From contig CAYFTH010000083.1 in NCBI GenBank assembly GCA_964346075.1, positions 1-13,758 of the forward strand: a DNA stretch of 13,758 nucleotides, written 5' to 3'. A model generated the notes under the pieces. The model worked only from the letters and a program-made list of their open reading frames with translations, made no database searches and was not told the origin of the DNA. Position 1 is the stretch's first letter. Every line of letters begins with the position of its first letter. Made by a program: the position numbers and the translations under genes. Positions 6,227-13,756 of the stretch are shown here, piece by piece. The stretch is from Brumimicrobium sp964346075 (GTDB taxonomy: Bacteria > Bacteroidota > Bacteroidia > Flavobacteriales_D > Crocinitomicaceae).

Positions 6227-6313
6227 TGCCTATCAAATAATTCAAAACAGCCTGACTCAGCAAGAAATACAAAATCAGGCATGCACAACATTTCTTCCAC
6301 TCATTTGTTTCAT

Positions 6314-6320
6314 AGAAGGG
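6314..6320 (+). promoter_or_regulatory. Ribosome-binding site selecting the methyltransferase start at 6329
   Basis: AGAAGGG is followed by an 8-nt spacer and the ATG at 6329. The upstream in-frame ATG at 6281 has no comparable site, so the site favours the shorter protein. Confidence 0.5.
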
Positions 6321-6328
6321 TGAATCAA

Positions 6329-7273
6329 ATGGAAAATCAAGAACAAAATAGTATTCAGTGCCCCGTTTGTGGGAGTCGCGAACACCGGCATTTTATAACC
6401 ACCCGCGCCATGATGCACCATCCCAATGAAGAAGCATATCATTTTAATAAATGCACACAATGCAGATCCGTCTTTCTGAAAAATCCAGTAAATGAAAAAG
6501 AACTGCAAAAATATTATACGGAGAACTACCTCCCTTACCGAGGCGCTCAGGCTTGGGGGAAATTCGAGTCTTTTGTAGAAAAAAATCAAGATCAGTTGGA
6601 TCGAAAGCGTGCCCGGTTTATCGGAAAGCTCGTCCAAAAAAACCAATCATTTTCAATTCTGGACGTCGGGTGCGGACACCCCAGTTTTTTGAATGTAGTG
6701 CAACAAAAAATGAATGCTTCTTGTACAGGTGTGGATTTTTCTGATAAAGGATGGAGAAATGACGAATATTTGCTGCTCAATTTGATCGAATGTCCTTTCG
6801 AAGATTTCGAACCCAAGAAAAAATTCGACATTATAACGCTCTGGCACTACCTCGAACACGATTATAATTTACAAGAAACGGTAAAAAAACTCTACACCCT
6901 TCTAAAGCCTGGTGGTAAGTTAGTTATAGAGGTTCCAGACTACAGGAGTTATACCGCCCGAAAACAAAAAAAGTACTGGCAGGGTTGGCACAGTCCCAGA
7001 CACCTTACATTATTCTCTAGAAAAGGTTTTCGATCACTATTTCCAAAAACAAAATGGAAAATTAAGAACCATTTGCGCTATGGAACGTTGGACGCCTTTA
7101 CGCTTTGGTGGCTTGGAAAAATGGAAAAGAAGCAAATAGACTGGACTACATCAATGGAAAGAGAGTTTTGGCCTTTAGTATTTTTAAAAGTGATTAGTGC
7201 ACCGCTATTTCTTTTTGAAAAATTTATACCCATGGGTATCCAACTGCTCGTTATCGAAAAAAAGAGTAAATGA
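6329..7273 (+). CDS. Class I SAM-dependent methyltransferase with N-terminal zinc ribbon
   Basis: The 314-aa product (330 aa if the in-frame ATG at 6281 is used) begins with a probable zinc ribbon: C11-P-V-C14 and C42-T-Q-C45, a four-cysteine layout seen in many methyltransferases acting on sugars, lipids or other small molecules. The Rossmann methyltransferase domain follows, with motif I ILDVGCG (110-116) binding S-adenosylmethionine, the acidic segment after TGVDFSD, and the late motif LLKPGGKLVIEVPDY typical of the Methyltransf_23-like group. The substrate is not predictable. A positively charged stretch (RKQKKYWQGWHSPRH) and a hydrophobic C-terminus suggest contact with membrane or lipid substrates, an inference only. 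Its stop overlaps the ATG of the CrtA-like gene (ATGA), so the two are coupled. Confidence 0.88.
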   Translation: MENQEQNSIQCPVCGSREHRHFITTRAMMHHPNEEAYHFNKCTQCRSVFLKNPVNEKELQKYYTENYLPYRGAQAWGKFESFVEKNQDQLDRKRARFIGKLVQKNQSFSILDVGCGHPSFLNVVQQKMNASCTGVDFSDKGWRNDEYLLLNLIECPFEDFEPKKKFDIITLWHYLEHDYNLQETVKKLYTLLKPGGKLVIEVPDYRSYTARKQKKYWQGWHSPRHLTLFSRKGFRSLFPKTKWKIKNHLRYGTLDAFTLWWLGKMEKKQIDWTTSMEREFWPLVFLKVISAPLFLFEKFIPMGIQLLVIEKKSK

Positions 7274-7992
7274 AACAAGTCGTCACATGTAGCTTCTTTA
7301 AATTAAGTGGTTTTTCACAAAAATGGTGGGCCTTCAAACAAATGCAACTCGGAATCAAAGCGCTATCGGAAGTCGAGGGACTTTCATTTTATAAAATATT
7401 GGGGTCTGGAGCAAAGAATGGTTTTAGTGCGCTGCCGAATTTTGGCACATATGTTCTTTTAGGAACCTGGGAAGATGAAAAATATGCCCGCGAATTTTTC
7501 GAAAATCACGCATTTTTTCAAACATACCTGAATAAAAGTGATGAAACATTTACGGTGTATGCACATGCTGCAGAATCGCATGGTCAGTGGGACAGTCAGT
7601 CTCCATTTGAAGATGTAGCGCGTTTAGCCCCAAATGGCCCTGTACTTGTGTTGACCAGAGCACGTATCCGGTTTTCTAAGTTGCTCTCTTTTTGGCGAAG
7701 GGTCGGAAAAGTAAGCCACAGCCTTGATCACTATGACGGTGTTCCCATTTCTATCGGTGTTGGTGAATGGCCATTAATTCAGCAAGCCACCCTGAGTATT
7801 TGGGAAAACCAGCAGGACATGATCGATTATGCTTACAATAATGAGGAGCACCGAGAAGTGATTCGGCTCACGCGGAAATTAAATTGGTACAGCGAGGAGT
7901 TATTCGCCCGATTTGTCCCCTATAAACTTACGGGCCAATGGAATAATAAAGATATGGCAGATCTGCTGTCCAAAAAGAGTAAACAGGCATAA
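7270..7992 (+). CDS. Spheroidene monooxygenase-like (CrtA family) protein
   Basis: The 240-aa product resembles CrtA, the oxygenase that adds a keto group to acyclic carotenoids such as spheroidene in purple bacteria; CrtA homologues are widespread in Bacteroidota. Recognisable family segments are FFKLSGFSQKWWAFKQM (9-25), RARIRF (130-135), a glycine-rich SIGVGEWP (161-168), QQATLSIWEN (171-180) and the terminal WYSEELFARF (207-216), which is strongly conserved. It has no signal peptide or membrane span. It starts inside the upstream methyltransferase stop (ATGA overlap) and is followed after 20 nt by a STAS-like gene. No phytoene synthase, desaturase or cyclase is in the window, so carotenoid ketolation is only one possibility; another oxygenase role is equally open. 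Confidence 0.82.
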   Translation: MKQVVTCSFFKLSGFSQKWWAFKQMQLGIKALSEVEGLSFYKILGSGAKNGFSALPNFGTYVLLGTWEDEKYAREFFENHAFFQTYLNKSDETFTVYAHAAESHGQWDSQSPFEDVARLAPNGPVLVLTRARIRFSKLLSFWRRVGKVSHSLDHYDGVPISIGVGEWPLIQQATLSIWENQQDMIDYAYNNEEHREVIRLTRKLNWYSEELFARFVPYKLTGQWNNKDMADLLSKKSKQA

Positions 7993-8012
7993 ATTCGGAA
8001 AAGAAAAAAAGG

Positions 8013-8405
8013 ATGGATAACTACGCAGTAATAGATCAAGATGATTTTCCCATTATCAGGGTGACTTTCACCGGTAATAAAGCAACGCAAGAAAACTTCA
8101 AACACTATTTATCAGCTATCAAGTCGTGCTATGACCAAAACGAAAAGCTTGCCATAATTTTTGATGCTAGCAAAGCGGTTTTGCCTGGTTTAACTTATCA
8201 AAAGATGCAGGCGAAATGGCTCAAAGAGAATAAAAAAATGATGCAGGATTATTGTGCAGGGACGGCATATGTCATTTCCAATACCATCATCAGAAATGTA
8301 CTCAAGGGGATTTTTTCGATTCAGCGACAACCTGTTCCTTATTTGGTTTGCAGTCATTACTCGGAAGCCGAAAACTGGGTAGAAGATCAACTTTGTTTGG
8401 AGTAA
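8013..8405 (+). CDS. Small STAS/SpoIIAA-like domain protein (hypothetical)
   Basis: The 130-aa soluble product has an alternating strand/helix pattern: FPIIRVTFTGN (12-22), a helix with NFKHYLSAIKSCY (28-40), the buried strand KLAIIFDASKA (45-55), then a long helix with YQKMQAKWLKENKKMM, strand GTAYVIS and a terminal helix EAENWVEDQL. Strand IIFDAS followed by the helix and the WV ending match the STAS/SEC14-like or SpoIIAA-like single-domain proteins found in many bacteria, whose roles are mostly unknown. There is no serine at a clear anti-sigma-antagonist phosphorylation position that I can assert. An A-rich AAAAAAAGG stretch precedes the ATG. It is probably the third gene of the methyltransferase-CrtA-like group. 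Confidence 0.7.
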   Translation: MDNYAVIDQDDFPIIRVTFTGNKATQENFKHYLSAIKSCYDQNEKLAIIFDASKAVLPGLTYQKMQAKWLKENKKMMQDYCAGTAYVISNTIIRNVLKGIFSIQRQPVPYLVCSHYSEAENWVEDQLCLE

Positions 8406-8432
8406 AAAACTGATTAGATAATGACTTTATAC

Positions 8433-8440
8433 TATTTTTG
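8433..8440 (+). promoter_or_regulatory. -7 box of the GNAT acetyltransferase gene
   Basis: TATTTTTG is an exact TAnnTTTG match 18 nt before the ATG at 8459, giving a leader of about 10-15 nt. The -33 region has no good TTG at normal spacing. It suggests the acetyltransferase is transcribed separately from the preceding group. Confidence 0.42.
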
Positions 8441-8458
8441 AAATTCTAAACGAAGCAA

Positions 8459-8944
8459 ATGAGCAGTGTAAAAATACGTCCAATTCAGCCTTCTGACAAT
8501 CCTGCAATAGCTGATATCATCCGAAAATCGTTGGAAGAGTACGGCGAAAACAAGCCCGGAACTGTATACACAGACCCAACAACGGATATACTTTACGAAC
8601 TTTTTCAACAATCCGGGAGTGTTTATTTTATTGCGCTTCATGACGATAAAGTCATTGGAGGTTGCGGTATTTATCCCACGAACAAATTACCTGATGGTTA
8701 TGGAGAGTTGGTAAAATTATACCTTCATAAGAGTTATAGGGGAAAAGGACTCGGCAGAAAACTCATGCAAAAAAGTATTGATGAAGCGCGCAAATTAGGC
8801 TATAGTCACCTTTACCTGGAATCAATACCAGCCTTAAATCAAGCGGTCTATCTATACGAAAAAATGGGGTTTACGGTGATCGATCATCGATTGGGCGAAT
8901 CGGGGCATTTTTCATGCGATCTTTGGATGACCATGAAGCTCTGA
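8459..8944 (+). CDS. GNAT family N-acetyltransferase
   Basis: The 161-aa product has the whole GNAT fold. After the opening IRPIQPSDNPAIADIIRKSL (6-25), the strand KVIGGCGIYP (64-73) leads to LVKLYLHKSYRGKGLGRKLM (84-103), where R94-G-K-G-L-G99 is the acetyl-CoA pyrophosphate-binding motif. HLYLES and AVYLYEKMGFTVI (128-141) form the remaining conserved strand and helix. It transfers acetyl from acetyl-CoA to an amine of unknown identity; the layout is that of general small GNATs, not a recognised specific enzyme. It has its own -7 box, and an 86-nt gap with hairpins separates it from the histidine kinase. Confidence 0.93.
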   Translation: MSSVKIRPIQPSDNPAIADIIRKSLEEYGENKPGTVYTDPTTDILYELFQQSGSVYFIALHDDKVIGGCGIYPTNKLPDGYGELVKLYLHKSYRGKGLGRKLMQKSIDEARKLGYSHLYLESIPALNQAVYLYEKMGFTVIDHRLGESGHFSCDLWMTMKL

Positions 8945-8953
8945 ATGCTTTGA

Positions 8954-8990
8954 CCTAAGTGCCCGCTTAGCCTGTTAAAAAAGGTTAAGC
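8954..8990 (+). repeat. Overlapping alternative hairpins between GNAT and histidine kinase genes
   Basis: GCTTAGCC (8965-8972) can pair with GGTTAAGC (8983-8990) across 10 nt, with one G-T position. Part of the same arm, CTTAG (8966-8970), can instead pair with CTAAG (8955-8959) across 6 nt. The two structures exclude each other. No T-tract follows, so it is not a standard intrinsic terminator. Confidence 0.35.
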
Positions 8991-9030
8991 ACAACCACTA
9001 TTAAATTATATCCTGCTAATTTCGAAAAGC

Positions 9031-10665
9031 ATGCGTAAAATTAGCATTACAAATATTATCTATTTGACAAGTACGGCATTACTTGTGTTGGTTGGCCTGC
9101 AACTTTACCATGCTGGACAACTTTATGAACAAAAGTCTGAAGAATTTAACACTCATATTGACAATGTGCTTTCCAAGGTTGCCATTCGTCACGAAAAAGC
9201 CTCAGATTTACAGCGCTACACCTCTTTCTTTAATAAAGATTTTGGTGGACAATATAAAAAAGCACTCAAACAAGAGTTCCAAAATTTAGTCCCCGTTCGC
9301 GAATCAGTATCGATCACAGACACCACGATATATGAAGACGGGGAAGCTCGAAAATATTTACACATTACCGGGGAATCCTACGATTCGCTCACAGAGGTTT
9401 CTGCAAAGCATAGTGTGTTGGCTCGCGATATCAGTGAAATAGGAACACTTATCAAAACCGGCCAGAAAAAACGTACACACGAAGATTCTACAGACCTGGC
9501 ATATCAACTGGATAAACGCGTGCTTACCAGTCTTTTCAAAAAGTCGAAATACATCAATGAGCTGATGGTTAATACTTTTCGTAGTACCAACTTTCTCAAT
9601 CCTTCCCAACGCATTAATCTGGCATTTTTAGATTCTATGATTGCCAAAACATTCGAAACTGAATCATTAAAAACAACTTATAATTACAGTATAACGGATC
9701 AAAACAATAAAATCATTGAGTTTCCTTCGTACACCAACAGATACATGCGCACTATCGATACTTCTAATACCAAACAGGTGCGTCTCTTCCCAGGTAACAT
9801 ATTCGATGAACCGCTCTTATTGCATGTTTCATTCCCCAAACGAAACACGGTGTTATTTCGTGAAATGTGGTTAACCCTCACCGTAAGTGTTTTACTCGTA
9901 GTGCTCGTGGTCATTTCTTTCTATGTGATGTTTCGAACTATCTTAAGTCAGCGCCGCTTAGCAGAAGTAAAGAACGATTTTATCAGCAACATGACGCACG
10001 AATTCAAAACACCGATCAGCACTATTTCTTTAGCTTGTGAAGCCATGAATGACCAAGACATGACGAGCGACGATGTCAAGGCTGTTTCACCCTATATATC
10101 AATGATTGAAGAGGAAAATAAACGCTTAGGATTATTGGTTGAACAAATTTTGAAGAGCGCCGTCATCGACAAGGGAGAATTACAGTTAAAACAGGAACAG
10201 CTAGAACTAAATGAGATTGTTGCTCAAGCAGTTAAAAAGTCCAAAATACGGATTCCAGAAGGGAAAGGTGGAATTGTTCTGGAGCAAGCTACCGGCTTAC
10301 TTCATTTTACGGGAGATCCAGTCCACACCACCAATGTTGTTTCTAACCTCATCGATAACGCGATCAAATACAGTAAAGAACATGTTGATATACATGTTAC
10401 GACCATTAAAAAGTCCAATGGAGATTTCGCCTTGAAGGTCCGAGATAAAGGTATTGGTATAAAAAATGAGCACCTGGATAAAATATTTGACAAATTATAC
10501 CGTGTTCCTACTGGTAACATTCACAACGTGAAAGGCTTTGGTCTCGGATTGAGTTACGTAAAAGCTATTGCCGATATGGAAAACTGGAAAATTGATGTAA
10601 AAAGTAAATATGGTGAGGGCTCTACTTTTACCCTCGTTATCCCTAAAACCAATAAAGATGAGTGA
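9031..10665 (+). CDS. Membrane-bound sensor histidine kinase
   Basis: The 544-aa product has an N-terminal membrane segment (about 8-26), a periplasmic sensor region (27-278) without a named domain, a second span (280-302), and a cytoplasmic kinase core. The HisKA H-box is NMTHEFKTPIS (320-330) with phospho-accepting H323. The ATPase domain shows an N-box SNLIDNAIKYS (438-448), G1 DKGIGI (472-477), F-box IFDKLYR (485-491) and G2 GFGLGLSYV (502-510). It is complete and looks active. The product autophosphorylates and passes phosphate to the response regulator whose gene overlaps its last 8 nt. The signal is unknown. No promoter was identified; co-transcription with the GNAT gene is possible. 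Confidence 0.96.
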   Translation: MRKISITNIIYLTSTALLVLVGLQLYHAGQLYEQKSEEFNTHIDNVLSKVAIRHEKASDLQRYTSFFNKDFGGQYKKALKQEFQNLVPVRESVSITDTTIYEDGEARKYLHITGESYDSLTEVSAKHSVLARDISEIGTLIKTGQKKRTHEDSTDLAYQLDKRVLTSLFKKSKYINELMVNTFRSTNFLNPSQRINLAFLDSMIAKTFETESLKTTYNYSITDQNNKIIEFPSYTNRYMRTIDTSNTKQVRLFPGNIFDEPLLLHVSFPKRNTVLFREMWLTLTVSVLLVVLVVISFYVMFRTILSQRRLAEVKNDFISNMTHEFKTPISTISLACEAMNDQDMTSDDVKAVSPYISMIEEENKRLGLLVEQILKSAVIDKGELQLKQEQLELNEIVAQAVKKSKIRIPEGKGGIVLEQATGLLHFTGDPVHTTNVVSNLIDNAIKYSKEHVDIHVTTIKKSNGDFALKVRDKGIGIKNEHLDKIFDKLYRVPTGNIHNVKGFGLGLSYVKAIADMENWKIDVKSKYGEGSTFTLVIPKTNKDE

Positions 10666-11359
10666 GAAAACAAATATTTTACTAGCAGAAGATGATAACA
10701 ACCTGGGGTTATTGTTGAATTCGTTTATTAAAGCCAAAGGTTATGAAGTAGAATTAGCCAGGAATGGAAAAATAGCCCTGGAAAAATTCAATAAAGGAAA
10801 TTTCCAGTTTGTTATTTTAGATGTCATGATGCCCGAAATGGACGGTTTTACGGTGGCAAAAGAGATACGTGGCATCGATCAAAAAGTACCGATTTTATTC
10901 CTTACAGCAAAAACCATGAAAGAGGATAAACTTCAGGGCTTTTCCCTCGGTGCGGATGACTATCTGACCAAACCATTCAGTATGGAAGAGTTGGTTGCGC
11001 GCATTGAAGCAATTTTAAAACGAACTGCAGATAGCAATACTTCGGTAGACCGTAAATTCACTATAGGAGCGTTTTCTTTTGACCCTGAGACGCGTATCCT
11101 CAAGATCGGAGATGACGAAAACAAACTAACAACTAAAGAAAATCATTTACTTAAGTTACTCGCAAAAAACAAAAATGACGTCCTCGACCGACAAGCAGCA
11201 TTGCGCTCAATTTGGGGAGATGACAATTATTTTAACGGGCGCAGTATGGACGTCTACATTGCGAAATTGAGAAAAATCCTGAAAGCGGATGATTCTATAG
11301 AAATCATGAATGTTCACGGAAGAGGATTTAAACTTATTGATCACTCAACAGCTGAGTAA
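10658..11359 (+). CDS. OmpR/PhoB-family response regulator
   Basis: The 233-aa product has a receiver domain (6-118) and a winged-helix DNA-binding domain (about 131-229). In the receiver, E11, D12 and D13 form the acidic pocket, D55 in VILDVMMPEMDG accepts phosphate, T83 in FLTAKT and K105 in DYLTKPFS complete the switch. The output domain ends with RSMDVYIAKLRKILK and VHGRGFKL, typical of the recognition helix and wing. I chose the ATG at 10658, which overlaps the kinase gene by 8 nt. The longer frame from 10610 would add 16 residues made from the kinase gene's 3' end and not belonging to the family. Overlap implies translational coupling with its partner kinase. Targets are unknown. Confidence 0.96.
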   Translation: MSEKTNILLAEDDNNLGLLLNSFIKAKGYEVELARNGKIALEKFNKGNFQFVILDVMMPEMDGFTVAKEIRGIDQKVPILFLTAKTMKEDKLQGFSLGADDYLTKPFSMEELVARIEAILKRTADSNTSVDRKFTIGAFSFDPETRILKIGDDENKLTTKENHLLKLLAKNKNDVLDRQAALRSIWGDDNYFNGRSMDVYIAKLRKILKADDSIEIMNVHGRGFKLIDHSTAE

Positions 11360-11384
11360 GCCTATTATTATTGACTACTGAAGG

Positions 11385-11401
11385 TTGGCACGAGTTTTGA
11401 A
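11385..11401 (+). promoter_or_regulatory. Sigma-54 (RpoN)-type promoter before the TonB gene
   Basis: TTGGCACG (11385-11392), four nt, then TTGAA matches the -24/-12 consensus TGGCACG-N4-TTGCW except that the -12 dinucleotide is GA, not GC. The GG-N10-GA spacing is exact. Transcription would start near 11411, about 22 nt before the ATG at 11433. Sigma-54 promoters need an enhancer-binding ATPase; none is encoded here, and the neighbouring OmpR-type regulator is not one. Confidence 0.5.
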
Positions 11402-11432
11402 TTCATTCATGTGAACTCAAAAACTCTTTTTT
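11392..11432 (+). terminator. Terminator-shaped hairpin after the response regulator, overlapping the TonB promoter
   Basis: GAGTTTTGAATTC (11392-11404) pairs with GAACTCAAAAACTC (11413-11426), 12 pairs with one mismatch and one bulged A, around an 8-nt loop. TTTTTT (11427-11432) follows and ends right at the tonB ATG. This has the form of an intrinsic terminator 33 nt after the regulator's stop, although the stem is AT-rich and therefore weak. It shares bases 11392-11401 with the sigma-54-type promoter. Confidence 0.45.
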
Positions 11433-12137
11433 ATGAATGCAAAAAAAAATCCAAACCTCGATGCCGACAAGAGAAAACCGGTTTATTTTCAACTGGGCCT
11501 TATGATAGTGAGCGCATGCGCAACTATGGCATTTACATGGCGCACTCCGATTGCTGTTAAAACAGAGAAAAAAGCAGTACGAACCACTGAAGTGCCCGTG
11601 GAAAAAATCGAAGTCAAAATTGACCGCCCGAATGATTTACCCAAGACTAAAAAGGTGGCCCAGACAAAAAAAGTAGAGCCAAAAGCACAAAAAAACCTCA
11701 ATCAACCCATAAAAAAAACGAAAAACACCAACAGTGATGAACAACATCAAGTTGATTTGGGCGAATTAAACGATCTTCTCAATGGTAAATTTAATGTTGA
11801 TATTGGGGAAAAACCAGGATTGAATAAAGCTGTAAAATACCCTAAAAAAGAAGCGACATTTCCGGGAAAATGGAAAGAATACTTAAAAGAAAACCTCATT
11901 TATCCAGAGGTATCTATAGATTTTCAAGAAGAAGGTGATGTATGGCTGACTTTTATCGTAGAACGCGATGGAAGTTTAACAGCTATTGAGGTGTTGAATA
12001 AAGAAGTCTCCAAAAGTCTTCAAAAAGAAGCTGTCCGCGTCATAAAAGCATCACCAAATTGGAATCCGGGTGTGGATGAAAACGGAGAATTTATTCGATC
12101 TTATAAAAATACTGTCATCCATTTTAAGTTGAAATAA
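11433..12137 (+). CDS. TonB-like energy transducer
   Basis: TonB proteins span the periplasm and carry proton-motive energy from ExbB/ExbD in the inner membrane to outer-membrane TonB-dependent receptors. The 234-aa product has a cytoplasmic start, one membrane helix (about 17-36), a long Lys/Pro/Glu-rich linker (41-105) and a TonB C-terminal domain (143-233) with FPGKWKEYLKENLIYPE, GDVWLTFIVERDGSLTAIEVL and NPGVDENGEF. This FPG...YP...G.V...F.V..DG arrangement is typical of Bacteroidota TonB. No exbB, exbD or receptor gene is adjacent. Linker length and domain are complete. It probably has its own sigma-54-type promoter and ends at a strong terminator. Confidence 0.9.
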   Translation: MNAKKNPNLDADKRKPVYFQLGLMIVSACATMAFTWRTPIAVKTEKKAVRTTEVPVEKIEVKIDRPNDLPKTKKVAQTKKVEPKAQKNLNQPIKKTKNTNSDEQHQVDLGELNDLLNGKFNVDIGEKPGLNKAVKYPKKEATFPGKWKEYLKENLIYPEVSIDFQEEGDVWLTFIVERDGSLTAIEVLNKEVSKSLQKEAVRVIKASPNWNPGVDENGEFIRSYKNTVIHFKLK

Positions 12138-12166
12138 CTATCAACGAATAACCAGGCAATAAAGTA

Positions 12167-12196
12167 GCACCCTGCCCTCGGGCATGGTGCCTTTTT
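12167..12196. terminator. Intrinsic terminator between convergent TonB and histidine kinase genes
   Basis: GCACC-CT-GCCC (12167-12177) pairs with GGGC-AT-GGTGC (12180-12190); a T-A pair and one C-T mismatch lie within the stem, and the loop is only TC. CTTTTT follows at 12191-12196. It serves the plus-strand TonB gene. The minus-strand side is followed by a weaker TACTTTATT, so it may also act for the opposing kinase gene. Confidence 0.8.
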
Positions 12197-12205
12197 GAAT
12201 TAACA

Positions 12206-13756
12206 TTAAATAAATAATGTTATACGAAAAGTTGTTCCCTTACCTGCTTCTGAGCGAAGCACTTTTAATCGGCCCTTGTGATAATCATGAATAATCCGTT
12301 TGGCCAGCGATAACCCTAGGCCCCAACCGCGTTTTTTCGTGGTATATCCCGGTTGAAAAACACTCCGTTGTTGAGCGCCCGTCATGCCCTTTCCTGTATC
12401 CGTGATGTCGATATGAACAGATCCATTTTCTTTGCGAATTGTTACTTTTAACTCACCTGCTCCCTCCATAGCGTCAATGGCATTCTTACATATGTTTTCG
12501 ATGACCCACTCAAACAAAGGAGGATTGTGTGCTATGACCAGGTTTTTATCTGAACTATCAAATATTAATTGCACCTTTTGAGGCAAACGGGTTCGTAAAT
12601 AACTTAAAAATTCACTGGTTGTTTGTACGATATCGGCCTCTTTCAATTGCGTTCCTGCTCCAATTTTTGAAAAACGATCAGTCACTTGAGAAAGGCGATG
12701 CACATCTTTATTCATCTCTTTTGTGATGTCTTTATCAATATCCATTCCCTCCAGCATTTGCACCCACGCCATCAATGAAGAAATTGGCGTACCGAGTTGA
12801 TGTGCTGTTTCCTTGGCCATTCCGGCCCACACCTGATTTTGTTCAGCCTTTCTAAAGGTACTAAAAATCATATAACCAATAAAAATAAACAACCCAATGA
12901 TCAGGAACTGAATGTAAGGAAAGTACTGTAGTTGTACGAGTTCATCACTGTTGGCATAAAAAACATAATGGGTTCGGTCCTGAGAAAAACGGATGCGGAT
13001 TGGATCATTTTGAGCCTTTAAATCAGCCAATGTCTGGGAGAAATTGACAATTTCATCATCGGAAAAATTTGTAGCAATAACTTTTGATTTTGAACTATCG
13101 GTAAGTACGACGGGAACAAGATTGGTGTTGCGTATGAGTTCCTGATTAAAAGCTTCGAGCAATGAATCTCGCTCTTGCTCTAAGCGAACAATATCACGAG
13201 AATCATTATAAAAATAGGTCATAAACAAGCCGTCATAGATTTCAATCGTAAACGAAGGATTTGCTTTTTCCCAGCTATATGCCAATTTTACCAACGAGTC
13301 TTCAAAATAACCTCGAAGTTTTGTACTATCCGCTTGAGGGAAAACTTTTCCCAGATCATTCGCCTCGAAGTTCAAATTAATATAAGTAGAAACTTCATCG
13401 TTTTGATCCAATACAACTACCGGAATATCGTCGTTACGATTAATGATTTTTAAAGGCAAATCAAAGGATTGCTGCCTATCAAGCGGTGTTTTGCGGGAGA
13501 TCTCTTTTGTGGCATCGATCCACAACTCCATTTCATTCAACTCCTTCTCGCGCAATTCACGAAATGAATTATTGGTTAATCGCACCAATTCAGCTCGCTT
13601 TTTGATCGCATCCGCCCATTGTGTGACCCGATCGCGCTCCCGTTGCGCTACCTTCGATACAATCGTATTCGAGACAAACAACGACACCCCAACAAGTACG
13701 AGTGCTACAAATAATAATGCGACCTTCCATTTTTGTTTGTTCGAATAGAGTTTCAT
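12206..13756 (-). CDS. Orphan membrane-bound sensor histidine kinase
   Basis: The 516-aa product is complete, with ATG at 13756 only 2 nt from the window edge. It has a first membrane span (about 11-33), a long periplasmic sensor region (34-278), a second span (280-299) and a kinase core. The phospho-accepting residue is H319 in AKETAHQLGTPISSL (314-328), an H-box variant (HQLGTP) common in Bacteroidota kinases. The ATPase domain has ENICKNAIDAM (420-430), G1 DTGKGM (453-458) and G2 GWGLGLSLAKRI (477-488); the stretch between G1 and G2 is short. Residues 186-215 are charged and could be helical. No response regulator lies next to it on the visible side; its partner may be upstream of the window or elsewhere. 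It ends convergent to the TonB gene. The signal is unknown. Confidence 0.95.
   Translation of the reverse strand: MKLYSNKQKWKVALLFVALVLVGVSLFVSNTIVSKVAQRERDRVTQWADAIKKRAELVRLTNNSFRELREKELNEMELWIDATKEISRKTPLDRQQSFDLPLKIINRNDDIPVVVLDQNDEVSTYINLNFEANDLGKVFPQADSTKLRGYFEDSLVKLAYSWEKANPSFTIEIYDGLFMTYFYNDSRDIVRLEQERDSLLEAFNQELIRNTNLVPVVLTDSSKSKVIATNFSDDEIVNFSQTLADLKAQNDPIRIRFSQDRTHYVFYANSDELVQLQYFPYIQFLIIGLFIFIGYMIFSTFRKAEQNQVWAGMAKETAHQLGTPISSLMAWVQMLEGMDIDKDITKEMNKDVHRLSQVTDRFSKIGAGTQLKEADIVQTTSEFLSYLRTRLPQKVQLIFDSSDKNLVIAHNPPLFEWVIENICKNAIDAMEGAGELKVTIRKENGSVHIDITDTGKGMTGAQQRSVFQPGYTTKKRGWGLGLSLAKRIIHDYHKGRLKVLRSEAGKGTTFRITLFI

Noticed and set aside
6281..6328. Methyltransferase start at 6281
   Set aside because: No ribosome site precedes it, the added residues are not family-like, and AGAAGGG with an 8-nt spacer marks the ATG at 6329; it remains possible.
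8965..8990. Intrinsic terminator after the GNAT gene
   Set aside because: The hairpin lacks a following T-tract; kept only as a structure.
10610..10657. Longer response-regulator start at 10610
   Set aside because: The extra 16 residues come from the out-of-frame 3' end of the kinase gene and precede the normal receiver-domain start at MSEKTNILLAEDD.
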